From contig DF240767.1 of the NCBI GenBank assembly GCA_000507305.1, forward strand, positions 37,891 to 101,890: DNA of 64,000 nt. Direction: 5' to 3'. Every line of letters begins with the position of its first letter. The first letter of the stretch is position 1. The stretch is from Breviolum minutum Mf 1.05b.01. Lineage: Eukaryota; Sar; Dinophyceae; Suessiales; Symbiodiniaceae. The notes below the pieces were generated by a model that saw nothing but the letters and a program-made list of their open reading frames with translations, did not search any database and was not told the origin of the DNA. Below are positions 1 to 13,448 of the stretch, one piece after another. Position numbers and translations under genes: made by a program.

Positions 1-32
1 AAAAGAAGAGTCGTGTTGGAATTTGGAAAACC

Positions 33-93
33 CATGATGATGATGATGTTGAGGATGTTGATGATGATGATGATGATGATGAGGATGATGATG

Positions 94-127
<34 letters not shown>

Positions 128-150
128 GGAGGAGGAGGAGGAGGAGGATA
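33..150. repeat. ATG/GAT trinucleotide microsatellite
   Basis: An imperfect (GAT)n array interrupted by GAG units, ending in a (GAG)n tract. Simple-sequence repeat; no coding role inferred. Confidence 0.95.
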
Positions 151-2811
151 AGGATGATAATGATACATGAAGGCGATAATCCATAACCTATATATTCATG
201 GCTTCATCCAAACACTTGGTGCCAAGCCTTTTTCCGTTTTTCATTACCTGTTTTTATTGTTCCACCTCCATCTCGGTGCAATTCCATCCAGTGATCTTCT
301 TCGTGACATTCCTCATGCGGAGTTTTTAATCTCGTTGATGGGATGTGTCAGGCCAGTGGGAACAAATGTCAATAGAGAAAAAAAAACAACAGGGGTGAAA
401 ATCAATTGATATCCCCAACTTGATTTTTAGCAAGCAAAAACCGGGTGGGAACATTTAGTGGGCCTAACAACCAGTTACTATATAAATGATGTGAACATGG
501 CGACCCTATGAATAGCCGAAAATAAATGGGAATTTGATGGTAAGAAAAAACCCTACTTATGAACCCTAACACATCATGGTACCCAAGTTCGGAATCTCTT
601 GGCTTCCTGGGGGAGGGTTGCCATGTGGTAGTTTTTAGGGAAGGTACCGATTGCCTGGATTTCTATGGGTTGGATCTACCGGCCCCACCCTGGGTCAGGG
701 GTAGATCCAATTTCTGAGGATTTTATCCATCATGAAATACCACAAAGGTTTGAAACAAACGTTTGTTTGAGGGAAGTAGCATGTAACATACTGAGACATG
801 GAAGAAATTCTGCACTATCTGGGATATATATTTGGGATGTATAAAAACAATGTGAATGATGAGATAAACTACCAACCTCAACTGGTAAACGCCGGATTTC
901 TTCCATCAACGATGCCACCATATTTAGATGAAGTTCTCAAAATTCTCTGATTAAATGCAAACCTTTGATCATTGATCCATGTTTCTGGCCAGGAATTCCC
1001 ATGGATGGTCAGGAAACCCCTCGGAAGAAACCAGAGAGAAAACCTGGAGAGCGAATCTCATGGCCAATTCGAATCATGCTCCAACCAAAAATTTCCAGGC
1101 CAGGTTCCAAAACTCTATGGTTGAGGGTTTCCGGCAATTTTTGGGGGTTCCAAAAAGAATTGTCCGGTTTTGTGGCTGCATGCTCAAAAAAGGTATACAG
1201 TATCCTCAAGGATCCATGAGATGATTGTATATCTATCCACTAATTGATCCCACAAAAATCAACCATTCATGTAGGTAAATATACCACGGATCCATCCATT
1301 TCCATGGATCCTTCATGGTTTCCTATCGAGAGTCCTTAGATTTTGAGGTCCAAAATCTATTCGGTCTCCAAGTTCCTTGGCCGCTACCTTTCAAAGTTTT
1401 ACCATACTAAGCCATGGGTTTTTAAACCTCTTAGCCGCAGCCTCTTAAAGCCTCAAGACAGGGTGATCTTTTTAAAACACATCGGCACTTGAGATCCCAC
1501 AGATTGTCAATGACGGTCACCTTCTTACAGCAACATTTCAACTCCTTTGTTTGTTTGCCAGCCAAGAAATGCCTTCAGAATAACGGCTAAAGTCAGCAGG
1601 AATTCCATGAACTTATCAACTGCTACGCAATGTAAGGGTTGGTACACTGTTGTTTTGACTCTTCTTGACCGAAGTATCCCTACCCAAATCTATGACATCT
1701 TTGCATCAATTCAAGGTATCAACCCATTCCTTTTAAGATGACATGGCACTTCAACATTCGTAAAGCAAACAACTTTACATGCAAGGCACTCAAGACTGTA
1801 GTAGTCGTCCCACCATGCGACCTTCTTGGTTCCAAAGTGATCACGCATGGCCTAACGAAGAAAACGGTCACGAGTCACGAGTCACAAAGCATCGAGGTGG
1901 TTGAACCGATTGAACCCCAAGCCGTAAAGCCATCTGAAAAAGAAAAAAATCTTCGTCTAGGTGTTTTTTGTGTCATTTTTTAGTCCAAGCATATTTCTTA
2001 GTGGTAAATATAAAACAAATCATTGGAAATTAAGACTACATACATTTCAACAAATCGACACCTCGGGAAAATAACATGTTTCTTTTTGTTTGATTTCTTT
2101 ACTTCCGCGTCCTTGACCCAAATCGGGGTAAAATCCTCCCACTGAAACCATGGGGTCTTTTAAAGCAACGTCTGCATGCACGCATTAATGTAAGGGGTTC
2201 AGGAGCGGGAAGTTTGGTTGGACGGATTTGGGGATTTTATTGATGCGGCTACTTGGAGGAGTTTCCCCCCCCCCCACTTGGGATACGTGGTCAGTTAAGG
2301 GGCGTATGTACTTCAGGCATGTATAACTAGATCAACCCTACTCAGGGAGCTTACGATCACCATGGTTAACCACTTACCAGTCATGGGATGATCCTCTAAG
2401 TACTCTCCAGTAATCTCCACTGTTTCCCAACATAGCCGGCGGGAAAATGGACCCTGAATGAAGATGTATTTCAAAATTGAAAATGGGCAAAATTCAAGCC
2501 AGCTGGTCTACCGGAGCGTATTCAAAACTCAGATCAATCTAAGATGTAATGGAGAAAACGATGAACCCCCCAGCGCTTTTAGACAAATTCAATTTATACC
2601 CAGCATTACCCGACCAGTTTCCAGTTTTTCGGCAACTAGGTTACTTTCAATGGGTGTAAACAGTTGTGTCCTTAGTATCCTTAGTGAGATCATTATGGAA
2701 ACTGTTTGCCATAGCTTGTTGCCCTTGGCCATGGATGTATGTCTTGGATTGAATTGTGCCTTGACAGTGATGCACTCTATCTTGTGTGCAGTCGTCTTGG
2801 TTTTTCGTGTT

Positions 2812-3105
2812 GTATTTGGTGTTGTTGTGGCCGTGGTCCTCATGTTGATCGTTGTGGATGTTGTTGCTGCTGTTGTAGTGGTTGTTGTTGTTGCTGCTGT
2901 TGTTATCATTTTTTGTTTGTAATTTAGTGTAATTTGTTGTTGTTGTTGTTGTTGTTGCTGTTGTTGTTGTTGTTGTTGATGATGAGTGTTGTTTCTGATT
3001 GTTGCTGTTGTTGCTGCTGCTGTTGTTGTTGTTGTATTTGTTGTTGTTGCTGTTATTATCATTCCTTGTTGCCTTGTTGTTGTAATGAACTGGTTGTTGT
3101 TGATG
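2812..3105. repeat. GTT/GCT trinucleotide-rich tract
   Basis: About 290 bp dominated by TTG and TGC triplets, broken by a few non-repeat patches. It opens frames on both strands encoding Val/Ala/Cys/Leu or Asn/Gln/Thr runs. These frames are compositional artefacts and are not called as genes. Confidence 0.9.
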
Positions 3106-3380
3106 TTGCTTTCAAACAAATTTCATCAATTTTTGGTGAAATCATTCTCCCCCTTCAGGCACTTCCCTGGTGAACCTTCAAGTAGGCCAAGACATCATCA
3201 CCCGAGACGAGGCACCTGGACACATAGGCCAAGCGTGACTCCAAAAATCAAGCATTTTTCTGGTTACCCCTCCGAAAAGATAACATGACAGAGAGAATCA
3301 CCATTTTTTAATGATGGATACATCTTCAAACGGTTGTTGTTCCATTGTTATGTTTGTTTTTGATGGTGCACCATCTACGT

Positions 3381-3485
3381 TACCAACTGGTGGTTTCAAC
3401 ACAACTTGAAAAGTATGAGTCAAATTGGATCATTTCCCCCAAATCGGGGTAAACATGAAAGTCCTTCAAACACCTACCACGTAGT
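3381..3485. mobile_element. MITE-like element, GGTGGTTTCA family
   Basis: Terminal inverted repeats begin near TACCAACTGGTGGTTTCA on the left. On the right they end in a degenerate complement with CTACCACGTAGT. The interior shares GTCAAATTGGATCATTTCCCC and a following CGGGGT with copies at 5317-5430, 17872-17972 and 19266-19360. Non-autonomous; no coding capacity. Confidence 0.65.
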
Positions 3486-3561
3486 CTATGGGAAATGTCC
3501 ACTAGGGCAAGCAGAATTTCGCATGGAAATAACTGAATCTCCAAACAACAAAGATGGCATA

Positions 3562-3662
3562 CACCCCTGAAGACTAACATGGATCATAATCATGGAGATT
3601 TGGAAGATCATTTTCCTTTCCAGATGGGTGCTTTGTAAGTTCCATGTTAATCTTCAGGGGTG
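3562..3662. mobile_element. MITE-like element, CACCCCTGAAGA family
   Basis: The left arm CACCCCTGAAGACTAACATG pairs with a right arm ending TTAATCTTCAGGGGTG. The element is about 101 bp. A second copy of the same design is at 24413-24515, about 103 bp long. Confidence 0.7.
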
Positions 3663-4258
3663 ATTCAGGCCTGTAGGCTAAGAATCCAACATCATTCCGC
3701 ATCGAAGGGCGGATCTTATGCGGATCTTTTTGGTTTCCAATCCCATCTTCATTTCATTGGCAAAAGCCGTGTTGTCAGGACAAACAAACAGATTCTCTGG
3801 GGTAAGAATCACAGAACATGGTTCCCAGTGTTTTGTAAGAAGGTAGTGAAAGACTCCGAAGAAACACCTACCTAGACCACATTCTTTTGGGGGTCCCATA
3901 CTGCATGTAAAGCTCCAAATTCATGCTTTTGAGCACCCAAATCATGCTACACACTACACAGGGACAAAAACCTCCATAAATCTCCATAAACAAGAGTGTC
4001 CAATAATTCTGAAGTGGAAATTAGATTAATAGATCTATTGTCGTCTATTGCTATAAAGATGCATCCACCTGATCATTCCAAAAAGATCAATCCCTACCAT
4101 TCATAAAAAATAAATAAATAAAACAACTTTTTCGTACCCCTTGATTGTTTAAAGTTCCGTTTTTTTTTGGGCGGAGAGGTGAATCCAAATTTACCGGCCG
4201 CATCAGCCGGAAAGGCTCCCAAACGATCTGCACGTGTTGAAAACACAGAATTTCAATA

Positions 4259-4401
4259 GCTGTTCCTGGTTCCCTTAATAGGTGGTAGGTGCCATATAAT
4301 CACCCAATTGGCAGTATGTGCCACTTATATACCACTTATATAGTGCCAATTGGGGGATTATATATCACCTATACCACCTTTTTGCGGGAACCAGGAACAG
4401 C
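4259..4401. mobile_element. Long foldback element (143 bp)
   Basis: The ends GCTGTTCCTGGTTCCC and GGGAACCAGGAACAGC are perfect reverse complements. Pairing continues inward with gaps through AGGTGGTAGGTG/CACCTATACCACCT and CCCAATTGGCA/TGCCAATTGGG, leaving a loop of about 37 bp. A 12-bp direct repeat AGGCTCCCAAAC lies outside both ends at 4213-4224 and 4417-4428. It is unequally spaced from the foldback, so it is not a simple target-site duplication. Confidence 0.8.
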
Positions 4402-5316
4402 AATGACCAGATTGATAGGCTCCCAAACTCATCAGGACTTTCGAAGACATTGACGCTACGGAAGGAGTCCAAGAGTACTTGCTCCTGCCATCCAACAAAA
4501 ATCCATCGATGGTTGGCCATATCCCATGTCAGATCCATGTCTATATTTCCCTACATGTACCATTAAAAAACAAGTAAATCTAGGTAAATATACCATACTA
4601 CACAGATCCATTTGGGTATTGATAGAAATGTATATATACATGGCAACATGTGCAGCCAAACTGGGTATTTCAATGGATTTTAGAAATTAAAAGTTACCTT
4701 TTTGTCCCGTACTTGGAGGTCACGATTCACCTTTGAAAGGGTGACTTAACCTCCTTGCCTTTGGGACGGTATATCTGGGGGACTCCAAACACCGATGTTT
4801 GAAGGTCAGAGAGGCATGTTGTTTATGGCTTACTAGTGCATCATATGGGTGTTTCCAAGAAATAGGGTTTTCCCCAAAAATGGATGGTGAAAATAATGGA
4901 AAACCCTCTTAATTCATGGATGATTTAGGGGGAAAACCCACTATTTTCGGAAACATCCATATATCTAACTTCGGAGTTTTTTTTCGCGGTGACTTTTTTT
5001 CTCAAAGCGTTTCGAAAGTGTGAAAGCTCAAACGCTTTCAGCATCCGCTCCTTTTGAATGGAAGTAAAAGGAACAATTTCGCATGTATGTGAGAATCTAT
5101 GCATGAAGGTCTGTGCAATTCACATTTCAGCCAAACGTTGTTGCAAAGCGCTGTTTTTTGTGTAACATATGTTTTTTGTGATTTCAGAACACCAAAAAGG
5201 CGATCCAAATGGTGGACATTTGCAAGCCCTGCTTTAGATGCAATTTTCACCTCCCGAAACCAACTCCGGCGGTAACATGCCTCACTATAGTTATAAATGA
5301 GATAATAAATCATAGC

Positions 5317-5430
5317 TAGTTGGTGGTTTATGTGGTTTCAACCCATCTGAAAAACATTAGTCAAATTGGATCATTTCCCCAAGGTTCGGGGTGAACGTAA
5401 AACAAATATTTGAAACTACCACCAACACTA
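5317..5430. mobile_element. MITE-like element, GGTGGTTTCA family
   Basis: The left end is TAGTTGGTGGTTT followed by GTTTCAACC. The right end TTTGAAACTACCACCAACACTA is its imperfect reverse complement. The interior matches the family copies at 3381, 17872 and 19266 (GTCAAATTGGATCATTTCCCC). Confidence 0.75.
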
Positions 5431-5940
5431 GGGTATTAGAAATAGGAATAAATCCACTTAGAAGAGTTCGGGGACTCACTACTCCAGCTGGTGGTCAACA
5501 ATACTTTACCCACTCTTGGTAGTCAAACAGTGTGTAATGGAAAATCACTACCGCTTTTGAAGGAACTGCGATATTCCAATGCCATGGCAGCAGTTTTTTT
5601 TGGAGTGCAAGTTCAAGTTTGGTAGAAGTTTTCCCATATTTTTTGGAGTGATATTGCGGCAGCAAATCCGCACCATTTTGAAACAATTCCTTGTCTCGGT
5701 TTGCCAAGTACTCTCCATACGGTTTTTGCCCCCACGGATTCGTTTTTGGTTTCAGGCTGACATCCCATAAAACTACCGATATTTCCGTCAACATCTAGGG
5801 ATCCGGATGTTCCTAGTTCCAACCAAAAGAAAGCGCCACACGCAGGTGCCAACGTTTAATACCATCCTAAAAAAAACAACAACAATACAACAACTTTCTG
5901 GAAGGTGGAAGTCTATCAATCTATACCACCTGGAATAGAT

Positions 5941-6016
5941 CGATGGCGATCGCCACTCCCATTTGTCTTGGTGGCCCCGAAAACTCATCCACCGAACGTG
6001 GGAGTGGCTCGCCATC
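5941..6016. repeat. Inverted repeat
   Basis: GATGGCGATCGCCACTCCCA pairs with TGGGAGTGGCTCGCCATC across a loop of about 38 bp. Single copy as far as I can see in this window. Confidence 0.65.
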
Positions 6017-9000
6017 TCTAATTTCACTACTTGGTGGCGAAAATGGTAGTGATCGTAACTAGTTAGTAAGTTGGGCTCGAAGCATATTTAGGGGACGAAT
6101 TTCAACCAACTTACAGGGGTTAATTATAGTAACCCAACTTATAACTACCAAACCCACCTTCAGGTCAGTTAGCAGGGATGTCTAGGGAACCATGCATTGA
6201 AGAATCACATGATAACTCATCTGAAAATTGATGGTTGGAAGATGATTCTTTCCTGTTAAGGCATCGGCTTCTTTTCAGTTCGTTTGCCGTTTGTTTCAGG
6301 GAAGCTCATCTTAACTTGCGATCCAAAGAAATTTCAAATCCAACCATCCAACAGGTGAGTAAATCTTGGTGTGCTCTTCCACCCAGTAGCAGTGGAAAGT
6401 CATACTTAGGCATTGAAAACGTATTTTTCCTATGTTTCCTGAACCCTCAAAACTGGCGTCATTTTGAGGACCCCAAACCACCCCTGCATCATACAGGTTC
6501 ATTCACCCCTCCATTGGAGGGTCCAATGATCCTTAGGTGACTATATATGCAACTCCCGCCAAAAGCTTTAAGGATAGGAATCCCTCCAGGTCCCATAGAC
6601 TTCTCCATCTCCAGTTGTTCAGCTCCTGTGCCACCAGACTTGAACGAATCTTATGGCAACTTTCAAAGTCCTGCGGGATTTTTGTTGGTAGGTCGAAACC
6701 GGGCCCCAATGAAGGTCCGTGTGGTCACGTTAAAACCATATCTTACCCTCTTAAAGTCCTGGAAAAAATCGAGGTAAAACCAACATTCTGAGGTTCAGAA
6801 GGAAGGTCGAAAACGATGTTGTGCTGGATGTTGCAGGGAAAAAACAAATGGGGTATGTTTGGAAACACCCAAATGAACACAAAGGCATCTTGCAAAACTA
6901 CATGGCCCATCATGGCCCCAAGAATCCAAGTATAGGGTTTATTAAATGTTTATTGTTACAGTGTTGATGTGCATAGGCCGTAAGTACGTGCACACATAGG
7001 TTTGAACTCTGTTGAAGTGCTAACAATTTTGTAGGGGACACGCCCATCTAATGCCCACTTATAGATGCAGCTATTTAGTTGAGGGGTTATGATAAAAGCC
7101 CAACCCAACCGCAACGCATGGCGTCAAAGGCCAATTGTTCTAATGTCACCTTGGAAACAAAGCAAAATGCAATCTACCCACTAAACATGCATGAATTCAT
7201 AAACATTGCTGGTTACTATAGTTTCATCTTTGGAAATAAACATATACTGTTCAACCATGATGTTTATCCGATTCACTTTTAAAGTTGGGCCTTTAAGAGG
7301 GGTTTGATACTGCACCGTTCAGACTTCAGGGATGGAGAACCACAACCTTGCAGCGACATGAGGTCAAAACCTTGCAATATCGTTGGTTGCCGAATGGGGT
7401 GTTTTCCAACAACCCCCAATAGATCCAGTATCTACTAACCCTCCAAGGGGACGGATACATATCCCATCTGGGGAAGTTCGGAAAATCATCGACTCAAAAG
7501 TGCCCTTTTTTGGGGTGGATATGTTAGTTCCGAAAATACTACTAAGACTAATACTCTGGAGTTACAATCACAATCAGTGCAAATCGCCTTGAGAGATCCC
7601 TCAAAAGTACTTCATAACTCCACTCTTTCCTAAAAGAACATCCATTTCTTTCCCCTTCCAAAAACCACTAAAAACAACCCACCACATCATGACACGTCTT
7701 GACGTACTAAGGCCCTATTATCCGTGAAACCACTGGTTGTTCACAACCCCCCCAAAAAATAAGGCCGTAATACCTATTTCTCAGGGCACAACGGGTGACA
7801 CGTTACGGCACCGGCACCGTTTCGCCACCTGCTTCTTCTGTGGCAAGGTGGAACGGCAGCTCTGATGATCGTTGCGTAAACGAGTGAAGTTGCCGTCAAA
7901 GCCTGGCAGTGAAAGGCATCGAGTGAGGATGGTTCGGAAAGGTGGATGGGTGGATGGATAAGATGGCCTTTTCAACAGAGTTGTTTGTAAGTCTTTGAAA
8001 ACAAGTCTTAAATTCAAAAAACATGGTGAACATAGAACACTAAAGATGACATGTAAGAAATCGTAAGCTATTTATATAAGAAACCTGTGTATTAGGTGTT
8101 TTTTTCTATTTCAGGATCCATTTGTTGAAGAATCCTATTGAGATCTACACATCGGACATTCGAAGCCTCGATGATTTGATGTTTAGATTCTTCGGGGGAA
8201 AACTTTGTTGTTCAGTGTGGAGAATCTGTGAAAAACAACAAGGTATCTCATCACATCACTTCAACGAGTTATGTTTTCTCCACCCAACAATTTGGGCACC
8301 AAAAAAAAACATCTTTCAAGAAATCTTGAGGTAAATAATTGAATTTTGGTATACCCATGTCAGACTTACAATAAAATTCTGGGCCAAACGGCCAAACCAA
8401 AAACAACCATTGAATCCAGGGCAAGGGCTTGAAGAAGCTGGTTACATTGTGTAAGGATGAGTGATGAAACTCAATTCGATCAAGCTGGGCTTTCTTATTA
8501 CCCTAAGAATCCGTTTGTATGTCCTAAGATTTCGGGAGAAACCCTCTATAATCCTATTCTTTTCGGATGGGATTGGCACCCGCAAAATCCTATTCGATCC
8601 GGATGGGTCGACCAGATTCTTAGGGTTATGGCACACCTTTTTTTCCTCACTGCACATTGAAAAAGCTCATGGGAGGCGCATCCGCAGAAGGGCGTACATA
8701 GTCAACTGAGCCTGAGAATGTGCTGCTTACTTGGATGACGTACCCCCCTGAAGCTACTTTGAAGCCACTTGTGTATAGAAAACGGTTGAGGCAGGTTGCA
8801 TAGCATGTCAATAGTTATAAATCCACTTGTGCGTATTCCCAGTAACACAGCGCCAACACAGACTGTGCCTCTTTCAAATTGCGAGACCCTGAGAGTCATT
8901 CTAGGCCATACCTAGGCCTAGGATCTATAGGTATAGATATTTGGCCACCCGCTTGCCAGTGGTTACCACATCTTCAATAGGCATATCCCAAAACAAGATT

Positions 9001-9843
9001 ACATTGTGGTACCGACCAAATCCTATTCCAAGGCGAGGATTCCGTTCTTGTGGAGCAACTTCTTTTAAAAGACTTCCCTAGAAGCAGAAGTGAAGAGTGC
9101 AAGAATACATGCAGAACTGTCACTTTTGCAATGTAGATTTCCACAAGAATTAAACCTGTGAATTACTTCTCCGGGAGAAGATATCCGTCCATACTATACC
9201 ATCATCAAAAAAAATGCAAAAAAACTGCAGAAACAGTCGCAAAAAACCCCTTTGTAAATATAGGAATCCCCTTCCGCAGGGTCTGACCCAACCCCCCCCC
9301 CCACAAAACCCACTTGAGTTGATGATAAAAATCCCAACCTCAAAAGGGCAACTATTTTTGGTCCTAATGCTAAGTAGAAACACCAAGGTAAAAGGTAATT
9401 TTTTGGGCACAGGACTCCAAACTGAAGGAGCTTGCTATGTATTGCTATGTAAGAACCAAGGTGGACATACCAAGAATCTATGCCTTTTTACTACCTGGTT
9501 AAGATTGCAATGTACCCTCCCAGAACAGCCAAAGCCCCTGAAAAGTGGATGGTTGGAAGAGAAACCTATTGGGAAGGTAAATTTTTCAGGGGCTAGCTGT
9601 TAATCATCCCAAACGGAAATTCATCTTCCAACCATGCATTTTCAAGTGCTTTGGGTGTTAGTTTCGGGGAGTGTAGCTACTTGGATGTCTCAGGAAATTA
9701 GTAAATGGTTTGTGAGTAGGGTATAAGCCTAATATATCCCATTTAGAAGTGAAATATATCCCGTTGATCCTAACCATTTACCTAAAAGTTCTGTAGAGCC
9801 AAAAAAAGATCAAATCCTTTCCCCATAGGATCCATGGGACGAG

Positions 9844-9907
9844 TGGTATATTTACCTACATATTGATCCCAAACAAATCCACAAAATTCATGTAGGTAAA
9901 TATACCA
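9844..9907. mobile_element. MITE-like element, TAGGTAAATATACC family
   Basis: TGGTATATTTACCTACAT and ATGTAGGTAAATATACCA form perfect 18-bp terminal inverted repeats around a 28-bp interior. Part of the most numerous foldback family in the first 25 kb. Confidence 0.8.
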
Positions 9908-10149
9908 TGTTAACAGGAAATTGACCTACATGAATGGTTGCTTTTAACGGTAAAATATGTGGGTTTTCATGTAGGTAAATATACACCACCATTCCGTCCT
10001 CCCCATGGGAATCATCCGTCATGGCTTCTCCCCGTGACTCCCCTTGACTTCCAGCTCCAAGGATCGAAACCACAAACTGCGTTCCTGACTTTGTTGCGAC
10101 ACCCACCTAAGCAATGGCTGGCCATACGTTTTTTCCATAGGACGAAGGG

Positions 10150-10318
10150 TGTATTTACCTACATTTACCATATTTTACCCTTAAAAACAAGCAAATGTAG
10201 GTAAATTTCCCATACATGGTATATATTTACCTACATGAATTTTGTTGACTTTTTTATGGGATCAATATGTAGGTAAATATACCTAAATATACCATAGATA
10301 CATGGATTCTATGGGATA
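10150..10318. mobile_element. Nested TAGGTAAATATACC-family foldbacks
   Basis: Two or more overlapping copies of the family: TATTTACCTACAT and ATGTAGGTAAAT occur in alternating orientation four times. The stretch ends in CCATAGATACATGG followed by CTATGGGA. It looks like nested or rearranged insertions. Confidence 0.65.
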
Positions 10319-11957
10319 TGGCCATCAGTTTTGGGACATTGAACAAAGGTAGACACGGTTTTCCGTCGAAATATCAGAAACAGTTTGGGAGGTGATCTTC
10401 TACCATATCATGAAAACATGGCGCCTTATTAATAGACACTTCCTTAATGGAATATCAAAAATGGTAGACATTCATTGTATCGACTAAGTGCCTACATTTC
10501 AACCTATGCATATGTCGGACCCTTGTCATACTAGTACTATCCTAGTAATTGCTTCATTCTACTTGCTGGGTAGTATATGATATACAGTATCAATCAACGT
10601 CTCGTTCGAAGTCATCCAGAAGTTGGCGCCGCCTCGCACTTGCAAGGGGGCCTCTTACACAAACAGTTCACTATTGGAGTGAGTTCTTAGGAAACAACAA
10701 AGGTGTTGCAACAACTTTGCGGAAAAAATGATCATGACTTGAACGGCATGGTCAGAAAATAAATCACCACCCTTTATGCACATGTTTGTTGCAGTCATTT
10801 GTCTTCTACAACATTCCCGTTATTCAGAAACACATCTTGGTCGTTCCGGTATTGCTTGAGTCCAGAGGATTCTCAGAATTCCCAGCTTTAAAAATTGCAT
10901 CCGTACGAATCCGTACGTCTTCTTTAAGGAGTGCAACAACTATTGGATCTTTTTACAGTATGTTGCGTTATGTTGAGTGTTGTTTTTCTCCGTAAAAAGG
11001 ATGTCATGGAGAAAACACTTCACAAACTTCAGGAGAGTGTACTTTTGTTAGTCTGGGTGATAATGTCTACAGGACTTCCAACGGCTTCCAAAGGGTATGA
11101 TGAAGGTATCATATCTTTCCGAAAGCACAAATTGGGGTTAGAGATGTGGCTCGAAATAAGGAAATACCAAAGGGGTTTGGACATCCCTGACCAAACCACG
11201 ATGGAGAAGTTCTCCAAGAAACACTGACCACTGAGGAGGATGAGAATCCAGCTTGGAACGATAACATTCATAGAGCACTCTCATGTACCTGGCAGCCAGA
11301 TTTTTTGCATGGAACATGATGTTGGAACAAGGCACAGGAAGTTTCTGAAGGAGTTTGTTGACTACCTCCTTAGGCCACCATGATTGGCCACTATGACATC
11401 ATGGTATCCTAAAACCAATGATGCATCCATGGTCATGCTATGTTTCACCTACTTTGATCCCATAAAAACTTAACTAAATGTAGATAAATAAACCATACAT
11501 GGATCCTGTGGGAAATATATGGAGGGTTTAGAGGCTTGATTCAGGGACTCCAAAATCATGAGCCTCAAACAAAAACCTACCTTTCACATGCAGTTGGTGT
11601 GACCAGTGAGTGTCATACCGTCAGCTTAACCCCTTATGCCCTGTCACACCATGACATAAGACATCCAGGGCCACCTCATGTGGACCTTCCAAAAATACCT
11701 CTAAACACCTTCTCAGGAGGTATTTGGATGTACAGGGGCTTACCCGATAGCCGATAACCAGAAAAAGGATGAGAGCTGATTCCGACAGCCCCGGGATTTG
11801 TGCAAGTGTCGAAGAACCTCTGAACCTCTTGCCAGAAAGAACAGCGAACAATCACGGCCAAACAAAAACGAAGTGAACGCCACCATGTTCTGTTGCAAAG
11901 GCCATAAATGAGTCCGCATTTCTCACTGGAAATCGTTAGGGGAGGGGTATTCTCTGT

Positions 11958-12064
11958 GCGTAGGTTGACTGGTCATATGATACCTGAAGGACCAGCCCAC
12001 CTGTTTCACAAGCCTTTCATCGTTCAGAAAATGTTTTATACTGGCTAGTCAAGTCAACCTACGC
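11958..12064. mobile_element. MITE-like element, GCGTAGGTTGACT ends
   Basis: GCGTAGGTTGACT on the left and AGTCAACCTACGC on the right are perfect 13-bp terminal inverted repeats of a ~107-bp element. There is no coding capacity and no obvious second copy in this window. Confidence 0.65.
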
Positions 12065-12721
12065 CCAAACCCACTTGGCCTCCTCAGAAACATGGGTTTA
12101 ATAAGGGAAACCAACGGCTGATAAGCCATCTACTGTTCATGCATGTTCATCAGAAATCATGCACCAGTTCAGCCCCTCTGCATACAGATCTACAGTAACA
12201 GCCAGCAATTTCAAAGAAAGATGGATGAAGTAGCAAACTCTACATGCTTACCCTCCCTGAAGCTAACAGTTCGCCCCTGAAAATAGACCCCTGGAAAAGG
12301 AAATTCCTATTGGAACCCACCATGTTGAGGGGCAAACAAAACTATATAGGTCCTTTTGGTCACCTCCAGGTGCCCTTCCGTCTTCCCCAGGGGTGAAAAT
12401 TACCGCATTCCTTACAGCAGTACAACGATTTATAGCCGGCCGCTGTGGGAAAGATGAGCGCCATATTTACCCTAGACATCCCTAGACATCCATTCCTACC
12501 TACTAGCGCCGGGCTTAAGTCACATCAGTCGGAGGAAAGTCACATCACCCAATGGAAATGCAAGATGGAGAAAAGTCACATCACACGGCGGGAAGTCACA
12601 TCATTTTGTGACAATCCCAATGGCACAGCGGCATCCAACAGAAAACCAAAAAGTAACCAAATCTAGCCGCGACATTGCGCACAGTGAGATATTTGTTGAT
12701 TGTAGGAAGAAGTTTGCACCA

Positions 12722-13113
12722 AATACCAATGGCACAGCGTGTGCCATATAGCCTTTCCAAATTCTCAGCATCCTGGATCCCAATGGCACAGCAACTATTA
12801 CACAGACTTCTCTTGACAATCTTTTTGACAATCCCAATGGCACAGCGACTGTTACACAGACTTCTTTTGTCAATCTTTTTGACAATCCCAATGGCACAGC
12901 GACTGTTACACAGACTTCTTTTGGCAATTTCTTTTGACAATCTCAATGGCACAGCGACTGTTACACAGACTTCTCTTGACAATCTTTTGACAATCCCAAT
13001 GGCACAGGGACTGTTACACAGACTTCTTTTGGCAATTTCTTTTGACAATCCCAATGGCACAGGGACTGTTACACAGACTTCTTTTGGCAATTTCTTTTTG
13101 ACAATCCCAATAG
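12722..13113. repeat. 53-56 bp tandem repeat running into gap
   Basis: At least six adjacent units of about 53-56 bp begin with CAATGGCACAGCGACTGTTA and end with TTTTGACAATCC. A more degenerate unit lies upstream near 12612. Because the period is close to a multiple of three, long repetitive frames stay open on both strands; they are not called as genes. The array runs into the gap at 13114. Confidence 0.9.
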
Positions 13114-13448
13114 NNNNNNNNNNNNNNNNNNNNNNNNNNNNNNNNNNNNNNNNNNNNNNNNNNNNNNNNNNNNNNNNNNNNNNNNNNNNNNNNNNNNNNN
13201 NNNNNNNNNNNNNNNNNNNNNNNNNNNNNNNNNNNNNNNNNNNNNNNNNNNNNNNNNNNNNNNNNNNNNNNNNNNNNNNNNNNNNNNNNNNNNNNNNNNN
13301 NNNNNNNNNNNNNNNNNNNNNNNNNNNNNNNNNNNNNNNNNNNNNNNNNNNNNNNNNNNNNNNNNNNNNNNNNNNNNNNNNNNNNNNNNNNNNNNNNNNN
13401 NNNNNNNNNNNNNNNNNNNNNNNNNNNNNNNNNNNNNNNNNNNNNNNN
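13114..13448. other. Assembly gap (335 N)
   Basis: Run of N. Different tandem repeats abut the two sides, so the true length and content are unknown. Confidence 1.

Noticed and set aside
2589-3288. Long frames of Val/Cys/Leu or Asn/Gln/Thr
   Set aside because: They are translations of a trinucleotide repeat and continue on both strands.
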